Shown: positions 34,172 to 43,651, counted from the stretch's first letter. The stretch is DNA of 64,000 bases from Dinoroseobacter sp049801095 (GCF_049801095.1 NZ_JBNAGH010000001.1:558001-622000), one strand, 5' to 3'. The notes: generated by a model not told the origin, from the letters alone. Numbers and translations are program-made.

Positions 34172-36310
34172 TCAGGCCGCTTCGGAGCGTGCATCCCGGA
34201 TAAGCCGCAGGATGTCCTGCGCGGCCTCGGGGATATTGGTGCCCGGCCCGAAGATCGCCTTGACCCCACGATCATAGAGATACTGGTAATCCTGCTGCGG
34301 GATCACCCCGCCACAAATCACCAGAATATCGCCCGCCCCTTGTGCCTTCAGCGCGTCCACAAGCTTCGGCGCCAGGGTCTTGTGCCCGGCCGCCTGGCTC
34401 GAGATGCCGATGACATGGACATCATTGTCGATCGCGTCCTGCGCGGCCTCTTCCGGCGTCTGGAAGAGCGGACCCACATCCACATCGAACCCGATATCCG
34501 CAAAGGCAGTCGCGATCACCTTGGCGCCCCGGTCATGGCCGTCCTGGCCCATCTTGACCACGAGCATCCGCGGACGACGCCCCTCCTCCTCGGCGAAGCC
34601 TTCGACGGATTTCTGGATCGCCGCGAAGCCATCATCGCCCTCATAGGCCGCCCCATAGACCCCGGCGAGGGTCTTCACCTCGGCGCGGTGACGCCCGAAC
34701 ACCTTTTCCATGGCCATGCTGATCTCTCCTACGCTTGCCCGCGCGCGGGCCGCTTCCACGGCCGCTTCGAGCAGATTGCCCCCTTCGGAGGCCCGACGTT
34801 CCAATTCACCCAATGCTGCATCGCAGGCCGCTTGATCGCGGCTATCGCGGATCCCGGCCAGACGCGCCACCTGCCCATCGCGCACCTTCTGGTTGTCGAT
34901 CTCAAGGATATCGATCGGGTCTTCCTTGTCCTTGCGGTACTTGTTGACCCCGACGATCACCTCGTCGCCCTTGTCGATCATCGCCTGACGGCGAGCCGCA
35001 CTCTCCTCGATCCGCAGCTTCGGCATGCCGGAGCCCACGGCCTTGGTCATGCCGCCCATCTCCTCAACCTCTTCGATGAGCGCCCAGGCCTTCTCGGCCA
35101 GCTCATTGGTGAGGCTTTCCACGTAGTAGGAGCCCGCCAGCGGATCGACCACATTCGTCACGCCCGTCTCTTCCTGCAGGATGAGCTGGGTGTTCCGTGC
35201 GATCCGGGCCGAGAACTCGGTCGGCAGGGCAATCGCCTCGTCCAGCGCGTTGGTGTGCAGCGATTGCGTCCCACCAAGCACCGCCGACATCGCCTCATAG
35301 GCGGTGCGGATCACGTTGTTATAGGGGTCCTGCTCCTGCAAGGACACACCCGAGGTCTGGCAATGTGTCCGCAGCATCATGGAGCGCGGGTTCTTCGGCT
35401 CGAACTCCGACATGATGCGATGCCAGAGCATCCGCGCCGCGCGCAGCTTGGCGGCCTCCATGAAGAAGTTCATCCCGATGGCAAAGAAGAACGAAAGCCG
35501 TCCGGCGAACTTGTCCACATCCATGCCCCGCTCGATCGCGGCACGCACATATTCGCGGCCATCGGCGAGAGTGAAGGCCAGTTCCTGCACCAGGTTCGCG
35601 CCCGCCTCCTGCATGTGATAGCCGGAGATCGAGATCGAGTTGAATTTCGGCATCTCGTTCGAAGTGTATTCGATGATGTCCGCGATGATCCGCATTGAGG
35701 GCTCGGGCGGATACACATAGGTGTTGCGAACCATGAACTCCTTGAGGATGTCGTTCTGGATCGTGCCCGACAGGACTGAGCGGTCATGGCCCTGCTCTTC
35801 GCCGGTGACGATGAAATTCGCGAGGATCGGGATCACCGCGCCATTCATGGTCATGGAGACCGAGACCTTGTCGAGCGGGATGCCGTCAAAGAGGATCTTC
35901 ATATCCTCGACGCTGTCGATGGCCACACCGGCCTTGCCCACATCGCCCTCGACCCGGGGGTGGTCGCTGTCATAGCCCCGGTGTGTGGCCAGGTCGAACG
36001 CGACCGAGACACCCTGCTGCCCCGCATCCAGTGCCTTGCGATAGAAAGCGTTGGATTCCTCAGCCGTCGAGAAGCCCGCATATTGCCGGATCGTCCAGGG
36101 ACGGCCCGCATACATGGTCGCCTTCACCCCGCGGGTGAACGGCGCCTGCCCCGGGATCGTGCCCAGATGGTCGAGCCCTTCGGTGTCCTCGGCGGTGTAG
36201 AGCGGCTGCACCTGGATCCCCTCAAGAGTATCCCAGGTCAGCGCCTCCAATGGCTTGCCGCGCAACTCCTTCGCGGCAATGTCAGCCCACGCGTCTTTGC
36301 CCTTCGTCAT
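34172..36310 (-). CDS. scpA: Methylmalonyl-CoA mutase
   Basis: A 712-residue B12-dependent mutase that converts (R)-methylmalonyl-CoA to succinyl-CoA, the last step of propionyl-CoA assimilation. The N-terminal substrate barrel contains RQYAGFSTAEESNAFYR and GVSVAFDLATHRGYDSDHPRV-type sequence. The C-terminal cobalamin domain has GQDGHDRG with the lower-ligand histidine (DxHxxG), then SSQAAGH and VICGGVIPQQDY. Single-chain form with both domains. ATG at 36310 follows GAGGAG, which lies inside the end of the upstream gene. In Alphaproteobacteria this gene is also called mcm or bhbA. Confidence 0.95.
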   Translation of the reverse strand: MTKGKDAWADIAAKELRGKPLEALTWDTLEGIQVQPLYTAEDTEGLDHLGTIPGQAPFTRGVKATMYAGRPWTIRQYAGFSTAEESNAFYRKALDAGQQGVSVAFDLATHRGYDSDHPRVEGDVGKAGVAIDSVEDMKILFDGIPLDKVSVSMTMNGAVIPILANFIVTGEEQGHDRSVLSGTIQNDILKEFMVRNTYVYPPEPSMRIIADIIEYTSNEMPKFNSISISGYHMQEAGANLVQELAFTLADGREYVRAAIERGMDVDKFAGRLSFFFAIGMNFFMEAAKLRAARMLWHRIMSEFEPKNPRSMMLRTHCQTSGVSLQEQDPYNNVIRTAYEAMSAVLGGTQSLHTNALDEAIALPTEFSARIARNTQLILQEETGVTNVVDPLAGSYYVESLTNELAEKAWALIEEVEEMGGMTKAVGSGMPKLRIEESAARRQAMIDKGDEVIVGVNKYRKDKEDPIDILEIDNQKVRDGQVARLAGIRDSRDQAACDAALGELERRASEGGNLLEAAVEAARARASVGEISMAMEKVFGRHRAEVKTLAGVYGAAYEGDDGFAAIQKSVEGFAEEEGRRPRMLVVKMGQDGHDRGAKVIATAFADIGFDVDVGPLFQTPEEAAQDAIDNDVHVIGISSQAAGHKTLAPKLVDALKAQGAGDILVICGGVIPQQDYQYLYDRGVKAIFGPGTNIPEAAQDILRLIRDARSEAA

Positions 36311-37232
36311 GTCGCACTCCTCTTTCTTCTTCTGTCGGGCCCACGAGATCCTCGGGGCTCTCAATATAGCGAATAGCCGGGCCCGGATCGCTCCGCAGCC
36401 AGGCGATATCCTCCGCGTAATCCGCGCGCATCTTCGTGCGCTGCGGTTCGGTGAATGGCATCCAGCGTCCGCTGTTCCATTCCGCGAGTCGGGTGAGATG
36501 ACCTGCGCAGGGGCCGCGTTCGACCGCGTCGCGCAGGGCATGGATGTCTGGGGCGGGGTTGTGCACAACCTCCACCGGATCGAGGGGCACAGGCAAACTC
36601 CGCCCGGTCAGACGCGCGATCACGTCATGGGGGGCATCCACCATGCCCTCGAAGGGCCAGACCTGAATCTCCGCGCGCGGGAAGGCCACGCGCAGCTCCC
36701 GAATGACGTCACGCCAACGGCGCGGCTGATCCACGAGGCCCGCGATCTGATCGGCGTCGGGCACGCGCCCGCTGCGCTTGACCGTGAAGGAGATCATCGA
36801 GGTCCAAAGCTGGTCGTAGCTGCGGATCGCAAGCCCGATCCGCGCGCACCGGTCGGCAAAGGCGGGACGCAGACGCGCCACGCGCCGCACGGCATCCGGA
36901 TAAAGCCGTTCGGTGGTCACACTGGCCGGGATCGAGCCCAGCATGTTCTCCTCGGACACGATCAGGGTTTTCACCCCGGCTTTGCTCAGGGCCTGCAGCT
37001 CGTCTTCGATCTGCTGATTGGCTCTCCGGGCCTGGGCCGTGACCTGGGGCGAGACCCGGTCGGCGGCCTTGATCAGCCCGTCAAACAGGCCCGCGCGGGT
37101 GCGCTGCGGCGCCCAGTATTCCACCTTGTTCGCCTTCAACCGCTGATGATTGTGATGCAGCGTCTGTTGCAGGGTCGTGGTGCCAGTCCGATGGGCACCC
37201 ACATGCAGAATTACGTCCAAAACTCGCCTCAT
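36282..37232 (-). CDS. Sulfotransferase-like P-loop protein
   Basis: A 316-residue protein. Its N-terminal strand-loop LHVGAHRTGTTTLQ resembles the 5'-PSB loop of sulfotransferases, where PAPS phosphate binds. Later LIVSEENMLGSIP and the segment AIRSYDQLWTSMISF (R and S of the 3'-phosphate site in the family) fit the same fold. The acceptor is unknown. The 3' end overlaps the methylmalonyl-CoA mutase gene by 29 bases in another frame. The start is uncertain: ATG at 37232 fits the fold, but ATGs at 37271 and 37283 are also in frame and ribosome binding sites are weak. Confidence 0.72.
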   Translation of the reverse strand: MRRVLDVILHVGAHRTGTTTLQQTLHHNHQRLKANKVEYWAPQRTRAGLFDGLIKAADRVSPQVTAQARRANQQIEDELQALSKAGVKTLIVSEENMLGSIPASVTTERLYPDAVRRVARLRPAFADRCARIGLAIRSYDQLWTSMISFTVKRSGRVPDADQIAGLVDQPRRWRDVIRELRVAFPRAEIQVWPFEGMVDAPHDVIARLTGRSLPVPLDPVEVVHNPAPDIHALRDAVERGPCAGHLTRLAEWNSGRWMPFTEPQRTKMRADYAEDIAWLRSDPGPAIRYIESPEDLVGPTEEERGVRHDEGQRRVG

Positions 37233-37391
37233 ACACGCAAGCCCGACGCCAGAGCGCGGGGGATATGACATTGCGAGAGACATTAAAAAACGACCCTTCC
37301 GGTCGAATTAACGTTACCGAGCGGCAAAAAGCGCGTCAGGGTCTTCGAAATCCGCGCCGGACGGCATATATCTTGGCCAACCGGAGGGACC

Positions 37392-37841
37392 ATGAAACGA
37401 CTGATACCCCTTGTATTTGCTGGACTAATCGCATCCATCAGCAGTGCATCCGCCAATGATGACGCGGTCGAAACCTGGGCGCCGCTCCAGGCCGATGAAA
37501 TCAATTTGAACGATTTTCTCTGGGTCGCCCGGCCCATTGTGGTCTTCGCCGACACCCCTGCGGATCCGCGCTTCATCGAGCAGATGACCCTGCTCGAGGC
37601 CCGTCCCCGGGATCTTGCCGAGCGCGATGTGGTGGTGATCGTCGATACCGATCCCGCCGCAAGATCCGAGCTGCGCCAGACCCTGCGCCCGCGCGGATAC
37701 ATGATGGTGCTCGTGGGCAAGGATGGCGGCGTGAAGCTCCGCAAGCCCTCCCCCTGGAGCGTCCGCGAAATCACCCGGCAGATCGACAAGATGCCGCTCC
37801 GCCAGGATGAGATCCGGCTCAAGAAGGCCACGAACGGATAG
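37392..37841 (+). CDS. DUF4174 domain exported protein
   Basis: A 149-residue protein with a signal peptide (cleavage near ASA-NDDA) and a thioredoxin-like DUF4174 region from about residue 38: FLWVARPIVVFADTPADPRFIEQ through GKDGGVKLRKPSPWSVREITRQIDKMPLRQDE. There is no CxxC motif, so redox activity is not expected. ATG at 37392 follows GGAGGG. It is divergent from the sulfotransferase-like gene and convergent with pccA. Function unknown. Confidence 0.85.
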   Translation: MKRLIPLVFAGLIASISSASANDDAVETWAPLQADEINLNDFLWVARPIVVFADTPADPRFIEQMTLLEARPRDLAERDVVVIVDTDPAARSELRQTLRPRGYMMVLVGKDGGVKLRKPSPWSVREITRQIDKMPLRQDEIRLKKATNG

Positions 37842-37914
37842 GATCCTGCCCCCGCGCAGCCGCGAGACGCCCCTGAAACAGGGACGCCGGCGACGATATG
37901 GCGGGGGCTGAGGC

Positions 37915-39960
37915 TCATTCGAATTCCATGATCACGTCGTCAACGGCCAGGCTGTCACCCGGGCCTGCATTGATCTTGGTCACGGTTGTGGTCTTCTCGG
38001 CGCGCAGGATGTTTTCCATCTTCATCGCCTCGACCGTGCAAAGGGCCTGACCCTCCTGCACCGTGTCGCCCACGGCCACATCCACCTTCACCACAAGGCC
38101 CGGCATCGGGCAGAGCAGCATCTTGGAGGTGTCGGGCGGCAGCTTTTCGGGCATCAGGTCGGCCAGCTCGGCCTGGCGCGGGGTGCGCACGGTGACCTTG
38201 ATATCCGCACCGCGGAACCGCATGCGGAAGCCGCTGGTGATCTTGTCGATCTTGACCACCATGGGCGCGCCATCGATCTCAAGCTCAGCGATGCTGTCGC
38301 CCGGGGTCCAGGTGCTGGCGACCCGGTGGCTGGTGCCATCGGCGAACGTGACCGTCGAGCCCTCGGCATCCGCGGCAATCGAAACCGCCTGCTGGCTGCC
38401 CTGGGCCGAAACGACCCAATCCGTGCCCACCAGACGCTCGTGATTGTCCATGGTGCCCGAGATCCGCGTGCGCCGGATCTCTGCCACCCGGTACATGGCC
38501 GCTGCCGCTGCCGAGATCCGCGTGAGATCCGCGTCTGACAGGGTCACGCCTTCGAAGCCTTCGGGATACTGCTCTTCGATAAAGGCGGTGGTCATCTCGC
38601 CCTTGATGAAGATCTCGTGGTCCATCACCGCGGCGACGAAGGGCAGGTTGTGGCCAATGCCCTCAACCTCGAACCCGTCGAGCGCGTTGCGCATGGCCTC
38701 GATGGCCGTCGGACGATCCGGGCCCCAGGTGCAGAGCTTGGCGATCATCGGGTCGTAGAACATCGAGATCTCGCCGCCCTCATAGACCCCGGTGTCATTG
38801 CGCACAGCGGTCGTGCCCGAGGGCGCGTCCCCATGCCATTTGCCGTTGGTCTCGAGCGGCCCTGCGGCCACCTCGACCGGCGGGCGATAACGGGTCAGAC
38901 GCCCGATGGAGGGCAGGAACCCGCGATAGGGATCCTCCGCATAAAGCCGGTTCTCGATGGCCCAGCCGGTGAGGGTCACGTCATCCTGGGTCATGGCGAG
39001 CTTCTCGCCGTAAGCCACGCGGATCATCTGCTCCACAAGGTCAACGCCCGTGATCAGCTCGGTCACCGGGTGTTCCACCTGCAGACGGGTGTTCATCTCG
39101 AGGAAGTAGAAATTCCGCTCCCCATCGACGATGAATTCCACGGTCCCGGCACTGGCATAGCCCACGGCCTTGGCCAGCGCGCAGGACTGCTCGCCCATGG
39201 CCTTGCGGGTCGCCTCGTCGAGGAAGGGGCTCGGCGCCTCTTCGACCACTTTCTGGTTCCGGCGCTGGATCGAGCATTCGCGCTCGCCCAGATAGATGCA
39301 GTTGCCATGGCTGTCGGCCAGAACCTGGATCTCGATATGGCGGGGCTGGGTGACGAATTTCTCGATGAAGATCCGGTCATCGCCAAAGGAGTTCGCGGCC
39401 TCGTTCTTGGAGCTCTGAAAGCCCTCGCGCGCTTCCTCATCGTTCCAGGCGATCCGCATGCCCTTGCCGCCCCCCCCGGCGGAGGCCTTGATCATCACCG
39501 GATAGCCGATCTCGTTGGAGATCTTCACCGCCTCTTCTGCATCCTCGATCAGACCCATATAGCCCGGCACGGTGGAGACTTCGGCCTCCTGCGCGATCTT
39601 CTTCGAGGTGATCTTGTCGCCCATGGACTCGATGGCCCCGGCGGGCGGCCCGATAAAGGCCACGCCTTCCTTGGCCAGCGCCTCGGCAAAGAGCTTGTTC
39701 TCCGACAGGAAGCCATAGCCCGGATGCACGGCCTCGGCCCCGGTCTGACGGATCGCGTCGAGCACCTTGTCGATCACGATATAGGACTGGTTGGCGGGCG
39801 GCGGGCCGATATGCACCGCCTCATCGGCCATCTTCACATGCAATGCATTGCGGTCCGCATCGGAATAGATCGCAACCGTCTGGATGCCCATCTTGCGCGC
39901 GGTCTTGATGACCCGGCAGGCGATCTCCCCGCGGTTGGCAATCAGGATCTTCTTGAACAT
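37915..39960 (-). CDS. pccA: Propionyl-CoA carboxylase alpha (biotin carboxylase/carrier) subunit
   Basis: A 681-residue subunit. It starts MFKKILIANRGEIACRVI, followed by an ATP-grasp biotin carboxylase domain (SAGGGGKGMRIAW, YLGERECSIQRRNQKVVEEAPSP, FLEMNTRLQVEHPVTE), a bridging BT domain, and a biotin carrier domain with the biotinylated lysine in AMKM near the C-terminus. With PccB it carboxylates propionyl-CoA to (S)-methylmalonyl-CoA. ATG at 39960 follows GGAAGAGG. The hairpin at 40036-40064 lies between it and the upstream lipoprotein gene. Confidence 0.95.
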   Translation of the reverse strand: MFKKILIANRGEIACRVIKTARKMGIQTVAIYSDADRNALHVKMADEAVHIGPPPANQSYIVIDKVLDAIRQTGAEAVHPGYGFLSENKLFAEALAKEGVAFIGPPAGAIESMGDKITSKKIAQEAEVSTVPGYMGLIEDAEEAVKISNEIGYPVMIKASAGGGGKGMRIAWNDEEAREGFQSSKNEAANSFGDDRIFIEKFVTQPRHIEIQVLADSHGNCIYLGERECSIQRRNQKVVEEAPSPFLDEATRKAMGEQSCALAKAVGYASAGTVEFIVDGERNFYFLEMNTRLQVEHPVTELITGVDLVEQMIRVAYGEKLAMTQDDVTLTGWAIENRLYAEDPYRGFLPSIGRLTRYRPPVEVAAGPLETNGKWHGDAPSGTTAVRNDTGVYEGGEISMFYDPMIAKLCTWGPDRPTAIEAMRNALDGFEVEGIGHNLPFVAAVMDHEIFIKGEMTTAFIEEQYPEGFEGVTLSDADLTRISAAAAAMYRVAEIRRTRISGTMDNHERLVGTDWVVSAQGSQQAVSIAADAEGSTVTFADGTSHRVASTWTPGDSIAELEIDGAPMVVKIDKITSGFRMRFRGADIKVTVRTPRQAELADLMPEKLPPDTSKMLLCPMPGLVVKVDVAVGDTVQEGQALCTVEAMKMENILRAEKTTTVTKINAGPGDSLAVDDVIMEFE

Positions 39961-40035
39961 GGCCTCTTCCTTCTTCTTATCGTCACGCCGCACTGTGGCG
40001 GAGGGCCGGCACCGCTGTGGTCCGGGCAAAGCAAA

Positions 40036-40064
40036 GGCCACCGCTGCGGGGTGCAACGGTGGCC
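40036..40064 (-). terminator. Hairpin between lipoprotein gene and pccA
   Basis: Perfect 8-bp stem (40036-40043 with 40057-40064) and a 13-base loop, followed on the minus strand by a weakly T-rich stretch. It may end the lipoprotein transcript or attenuate readthrough into pccA. Confidence 0.5.
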
Positions 40065-40133
40065 GGGATGGGATGGGCCGGAGCCGCCCCAGGGGCGGTC
40101 CGGTGGGAATTCAGATGATGGGCTGCGCCTGGC

Positions 40134-40349
40134 TTACTTGCAGACGCCCGCGTCGTCGCAGAGCGCGCCAGCCGCTGCACCGGCGGCCGCGCCGACAAGC
40201 GGGTTGCCGTCGAGAATGACTGCGCCGCCCGCGCCGATGGCAGCCCCAGTGAGGGCGCGCTCTTCATCGGCAGACAGGTTGCAGGCGCCCAGCGCAACAA
40301 GGGCTGCGCCAGCCAGCAGGAGTTTTGAACGGGAAGGGAAACGGACCAT
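40134..40349 (-). CDS. Small glycine-zipper lipoprotein
   Basis: A 71-residue lipoprotein. The signal peptide ends in the lipobox LGAC, so Cys23 is the likely lipidated residue. The mature part has glycine/alanine-zipper repeats (GAAIGAGGAVILDGNPLVGAAAGAAAGA), a pattern of small membrane-associated lipoproteins, and a C-terminal Cys pair (CDDAGVC). It lies between pccB and pccA on the same strand, as in other Rhodobacterales, with no known role in propionate metabolism. Confidence 0.85.
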   Translation of the reverse strand: MVRFPSRSKLLLAGAALVALGACNLSADEERALTGAAIGAGGAVILDGNPLVGAAAGAAAGALCDDAGVCK

Positions 40350-40497
40350 GATTTCGAGCCTCTCAACGTGTTGTTATGAGGCTGAATCTGGTCATCAGAT
40401 CCACGGTTTGCGAGCCGGATTCCGGCTTTGTTGCAGGCCTCAGCAAAGCCTTGCTGATCCCCCTGCACGAAATCGGCGAGAACTGTCCGACGGGCGC

Positions 40498-40872
40498 TCA
40501 AAACCCGTCCTCCCCATTGAAGGCACCGGGGAAGTTCTGACGCGCGAGGGTCTCGTCGATGCGCAGCAGCGCCTGGTAATCCTCGGGGTCAAACGGATCC
40601 TCGGCGGGCACGACCTCGCGCTCAAAGAGCCAGCTGAGACGCCCGGCATCGAGGTTGCCCCGCTCGAAGGGCGCATCGCCAAAATGCGCCCAGAGCGCCG
40701 CCATGAAGCCCTCATCCGCGCGGCGATCCGCCGGGCGGCGATCCGCATAGCGCTCGCGCGCCACGAGCTTTGTCGCCCCATCCTTGTGGGAGCGGCGCAG
40801 CACGAACTGGAAATCCGTGCCGGGCAACCGGCCCGGGAAGCCGCGATGCTTGGTCATCTCAGGACGCGGCAT
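40498..40872 (-). CDS. Hypothetical protein in the pcc locus
   Basis: A 124-residue soluble protein rich in charged residues (TKHRGFPGRLPGTDFQFVLRRSHKD, FDPEDYQALLRIDETLARQNFPG). I do not recognise a family. The ATG at 40872 shares one base with the stop of the upstream DUF6497-like gene (TGATG), so it is translationally coupled and likely real. Confidence 0.7.
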   Translation of the reverse strand: MPRPEMTKHRGFPGRLPGTDFQFVLRRSHKDGATKLVARERYADRRPADRRADEGFMAALWAHFGDAPFERGNLDAGRLSWLFEREVVPAEDPFDPEDYQALLRIDETLARQNFPGAFNGEDGF

Positions 40873-41252
40873 CAGAGACCCTCCCATTCGCAGCCCACAC
40901 CCGTCCGGCGCAGGCTTTCAAAATACTGGGTGACATCGGGGGCGGCCTGCCCCCGGGGGACGGCGCGCTCCATCAGAATGACAACCACCTGTTCGGGGCC
41001 ATCCGCCGGGGCGTCGCGTTCGCACAGAACCTGAAAATCCTGCTCCAGTGCGGTGAAATCATAGAGCCCCCGGGCGCGCGCAATCTCTGGCGCCACATAG
41101 CGCAGCACCAGCACGGGCGCCCCGCCCTGATCCTCGATCAGGGGCGGCAATGCGACCGGGCGCAGGCCGGAGGGCAGATCTTCCACGACCATGGCCGGGA
41201 CCAGCGGCGGCCGACCTGCGGGGCGCGGCGAGAGAGGGCGGGCGGCAATCAT
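40872..41252 (-). CDS. DUF6497-like hypothetical protein
   Basis: A 126-residue protein with the segment LPSGLRPVALPPLIEDQGGAPVLVLRYVAPEIA and a cysteine pair (QVLCERD, GVGCEWEGL). It resembles small roseobacter proteins grouped as DUF6497, which I recall only loosely. It overlaps RidA by four bases upstream and the next gene by one base downstream. The ATG at 41252 is taken from that overlap; an internal ATG at residue 21 is possible. Confidence 0.65.
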   Translation of the reverse strand: MIAARPLSPRPAGRPPLVPAMVVEDLPSGLRPVALPPLIEDQGGAPVLVLRYVAPEIARARGLYDFTALEQDFQVLCERDAPADGPEQVVVILMERAVPRGQAAPDVTQYFESLRRTGVGCEWEGL

Positions 41253-41638
41253 GGACGGCGCGCCACCATATCGACCTCGACCAGCGCCCCGACCGCGAGC
41301 GCGGTCACGCCAATCGTGGTCCGGGCCGGGCGGACGCCCTCGCCAAAATAGGTCTTGTAGACCGCGTTGAACGCATCGAAATCCCGTTCAAATTCGGTCA
41401 GATAGCAGCGGCATTGCGCAACATCCGCCAGCGAAAGGCCAAGCCCCTCGAGCACCAGAACGAGGTTGTCCATCACCCGGTGCGCTTGCGCCGTGATCCC
41501 CTCGGGCAAAGGTGCCTCGGGATCATCCGGAAAGGTCGGCATCTGGCCGGTGAGAAACACCCAACCATCGCTTTCGGTCGCGTGACAGAACGGGCCGACC
41601 GGGGTCGGGGCTGCGTCGATCATGTGGTACTCAGGCAT
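41249..41638 (-). CDS. RidA family protein (YjgF/YER057c/UK114)
   Basis: A 129-residue RidA-like protein. The C-terminal RPARTTIGVTALAVGALVEVDMVA holds the active-site arginine used by RidA to hydrolyse reactive enamine/imine intermediates. GPFCHATESDGWVFLTGQMP is the typical N-terminal strand. It overlaps its upstream gene by eight bases and its downstream gene by four. Confidence 0.87.
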   Translation of the reverse strand: MPEYHMIDAAPTPVGPFCHATESDGWVFLTGQMPTFPDDPEAPLPEGITAQAHRVMDNLVLVLEGLGLSLADVAQCRCYLTEFERDFDAFNAVYKTYFGEGVRPARTTIGVTALAVGALVEVDMVARRP

Positions 41639-41960
41639 GGCGCATCCATCTGGCTTGGTGCTGCGTGTCGCTCAGCAGATCGCGCAGGATCGCTTCGCAG
41701 CGGGCTTGGGGAAAGGGGCGCACAGCAACCTGCCCGCCCGCCTCGACACGGATCCCGGCCGGATCCGGATGGATCCGCACGACCGGGGAAAATCCTCGGA
41801 GCGCGCGCAAGGCTCGCCACATATCCTGCCGGATCTGGTGGGCCAGACGGCGGCGCGACCGGACCTGCGGCAAGCGCTGCTCGACGGCGAAATCCATCCG
41901 CGCCCCGGGCTGCCGGGACAGAGTCAGAACGCCCTCGTGATCTGCGATATGCCAGCCCAT
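41631..41960 (-). CDS. Small hypothetical protein in the pcc locus
   Basis: A 109-residue protein starting MGWHIADHEGVLTLSRQPGARMDFAVEQ and ending RDLLSDTQHQARWMRHA. It is rich in arginine and proline but has a balanced hydrophobic pattern. No family is recognised. The eight-base overlap with ridA and its position after pccB support it as a real operon member. The alternative start at 42098 is rejected because the added N-terminus looks non-coding. Confidence 0.6.
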   Translation of the reverse strand: MGWHIADHEGVLTLSRQPGARMDFAVEQRLPQVRSRRRLAHQIRQDMWRALRALRGFSPVVRIHPDPAGIRVEAGGQVAVRPFPQARCEAILRDLLSDTQHQARWMRHA

Positions 41961-42118
41961 GGCCGCCTCCGGGTGTTTCAGGGACCGGCGGGCCAAGCCG
42001 CCAGTCCCGGGATCAGACACGCGTCCCCCACCGACGAAGGCCGCATTGGCGCTCCCCTCGCTCCTCCCGGTGTCATGGTCGTGTAAGTGCCGATCCATCT
42101 CGTGATGCTCTGGTCGGA

Positions 42119-43651
42119 TCAGAGCGGGATATTGTCGTGCTTTTTCCAGTGCTTGGCCACGCGCTTGTTGCGCAGGCTGGCAAAGGCGCGGGCCACGCGG
42201 CGGCGGGTCGACTGGGGCATGATCACCTCATCGATGAAGCCGCGCTCGGCCGCCACGAAGGGGTTGGCAAAGCGGTCCTCGTATTCCTTTGTGTGCGCCG
42301 CGATCTTGTCAGGATCGCCAAGATCCGCGCGATGGATGATCTCGGTGGCGCCCTTCGCGCCCATCACCGCCACTTCGGAGGTCGGCCAGGCGTAGTTGAT
42401 GTCGCCCTTCAGGTGCTTGGAGCTCATGACCACATAGGCGCCGCCATAGGCTTTGCGGGTGATCACGGTCACTTTCGGCACGGTTGCCTCGCCATAGGCA
42501 AAGAGCAGCTTCGCGCCATGCTTGATGACGCCGTTGTACTCCTGCGTGGTCCCAGGAAGGAAGCCAGGCACGTCCACGAGGGTCAGGATCGGGATCTCGA
42601 AACAGTCGCAGAACCGCACAAACCGCGCGCCCTTGCGGGCGCTGTCGATGTCGAGCACGCCTGCCAGCACCATGGGCTGGTTCGCCACGACGCCAACGGT
42701 CTGGCCCTCGAGGCGGATAAAGCCCGTGATGATGTTGCCCGCGAAGTCGCGCTGGATCTCGTAGAAATCGCCCTCATCGGCGATCTTCGTGATCAGTTCC
42801 TTCATGTCATAGGGCTGGTTCGGATTGTCCGGGATCAGCGTGTCGAGGCTCTCTTCCACCCGTGCCGGGTCGTCGAAGAACGGCCGGACCGGCGGCTTTT
42901 CGCGGTTGTTGAGCGGCAGGAAGTCGATCAGGCGACGCGCCTCGGCCAGCGCCTCCACGTCATTTTCAAACGCCGCATCGGCCACGGAGGATTTCTTGGT
43001 ATGGGTGCCTGCGCCGCCGAGTTCCTCAGCGGTGACCACTTCGTTGGTCACGGTCTTCACCACATCGGGGCCGGTGACGAACATGTAGGAGCTGTCCTTC
43101 ACCATGAAGATGAAGTCGGTCATGGCAGGCGAATAGACCGCGCCGCCCGCACAGGGGCCCATGATCAGGCTGATCTGCGGCACCACGCCCGAGGCGTCGA
43201 TATTACGCTGGAACACATCGCCATAGCCCGCGAGGCTGTCGACACCCTCCTGGATCCGCGCGCCACCGGAATCGTTGATCCCGATCACCGGCGCGCCGGT
43301 TTCCATGGCCATATCCATGATCTTGCAGATCTTCTTGGCGTGGGTTGCGGAGACCGAGCCGCCCAGCACTGTGAAGTCCTGGCTGAAGACATAGACTTGA
43401 CGGCCATTCACCGTGCCCCAGCCCGTGACGACGCCGTCGCCCGCCGGTTTCTGGTCCTGCATCCCGAAATCGGTGCAGCGATGGGTGATGAACATGTCGA
43501 ACTCCTCAAAGGAGCCCTCGTCCAGCAGAAGTTCAATCCGTTCCCGGGCGGTCAGTTTGCCTTTGGCGTGCTGGCTGGCGATCCGCTTCTCGCCCCCACC
43601 CAGGCGCGCGGCTTCGCGGCGCTGGTCGAGCTCGTGCTGGATATCTTTCAT
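42119..43651 (-). CDS. pccB: Propionyl-CoA carboxylase beta (carboxyltransferase) subunit
   Basis: A 510-residue carboxyltransferase subunit. Two crotonase-like halves are seen: VYVFSQDFTVLGGSVSATHAKKICKIMD with GINDSGGARIQEGVDSLAGYGDVFQRN, and the C-terminal half with DVPGFLPGTTQEYNGVIKHGAKLLFAY and MGAKGATEIIHRAD. The length and the AKGATEII motif match PccB and not methylcrotonyl-CoA carboxylase. ATG at 43651 follows GGAG. Its upstream region carries paired TTTGCAAA-type sites, the known binding motif of the ScfR regulator PccR. Confidence 0.95.
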   Translation of the reverse strand: MKDIQHELDQRREAARLGGGEKRIASQHAKGKLTARERIELLLDEGSFEEFDMFITHRCTDFGMQDQKPAGDGVVTGWGTVNGRQVYVFSQDFTVLGGSVSATHAKKICKIMDMAMETGAPVIGINDSGGARIQEGVDSLAGYGDVFQRNIDASGVVPQISLIMGPCAGGAVYSPAMTDFIFMVKDSSYMFVTGPDVVKTVTNEVVTAEELGGAGTHTKKSSVADAAFENDVEALAEARRLIDFLPLNNREKPPVRPFFDDPARVEESLDTLIPDNPNQPYDMKELITKIADEGDFYEIQRDFAGNIITGFIRLEGQTVGVVANQPMVLAGVLDIDSARKGARFVRFCDCFEIPILTLVDVPGFLPGTTQEYNGVIKHGAKLLFAYGEATVPKVTVITRKAYGGAYVVMSSKHLKGDINYAWPTSEVAVMGAKGATEIIHRADLGDPDKIAAHTKEYEDRFANPFVAAERGFIDEVIMPQSTRRRVARAFASLRNKRVAKHWKKHDNIPL

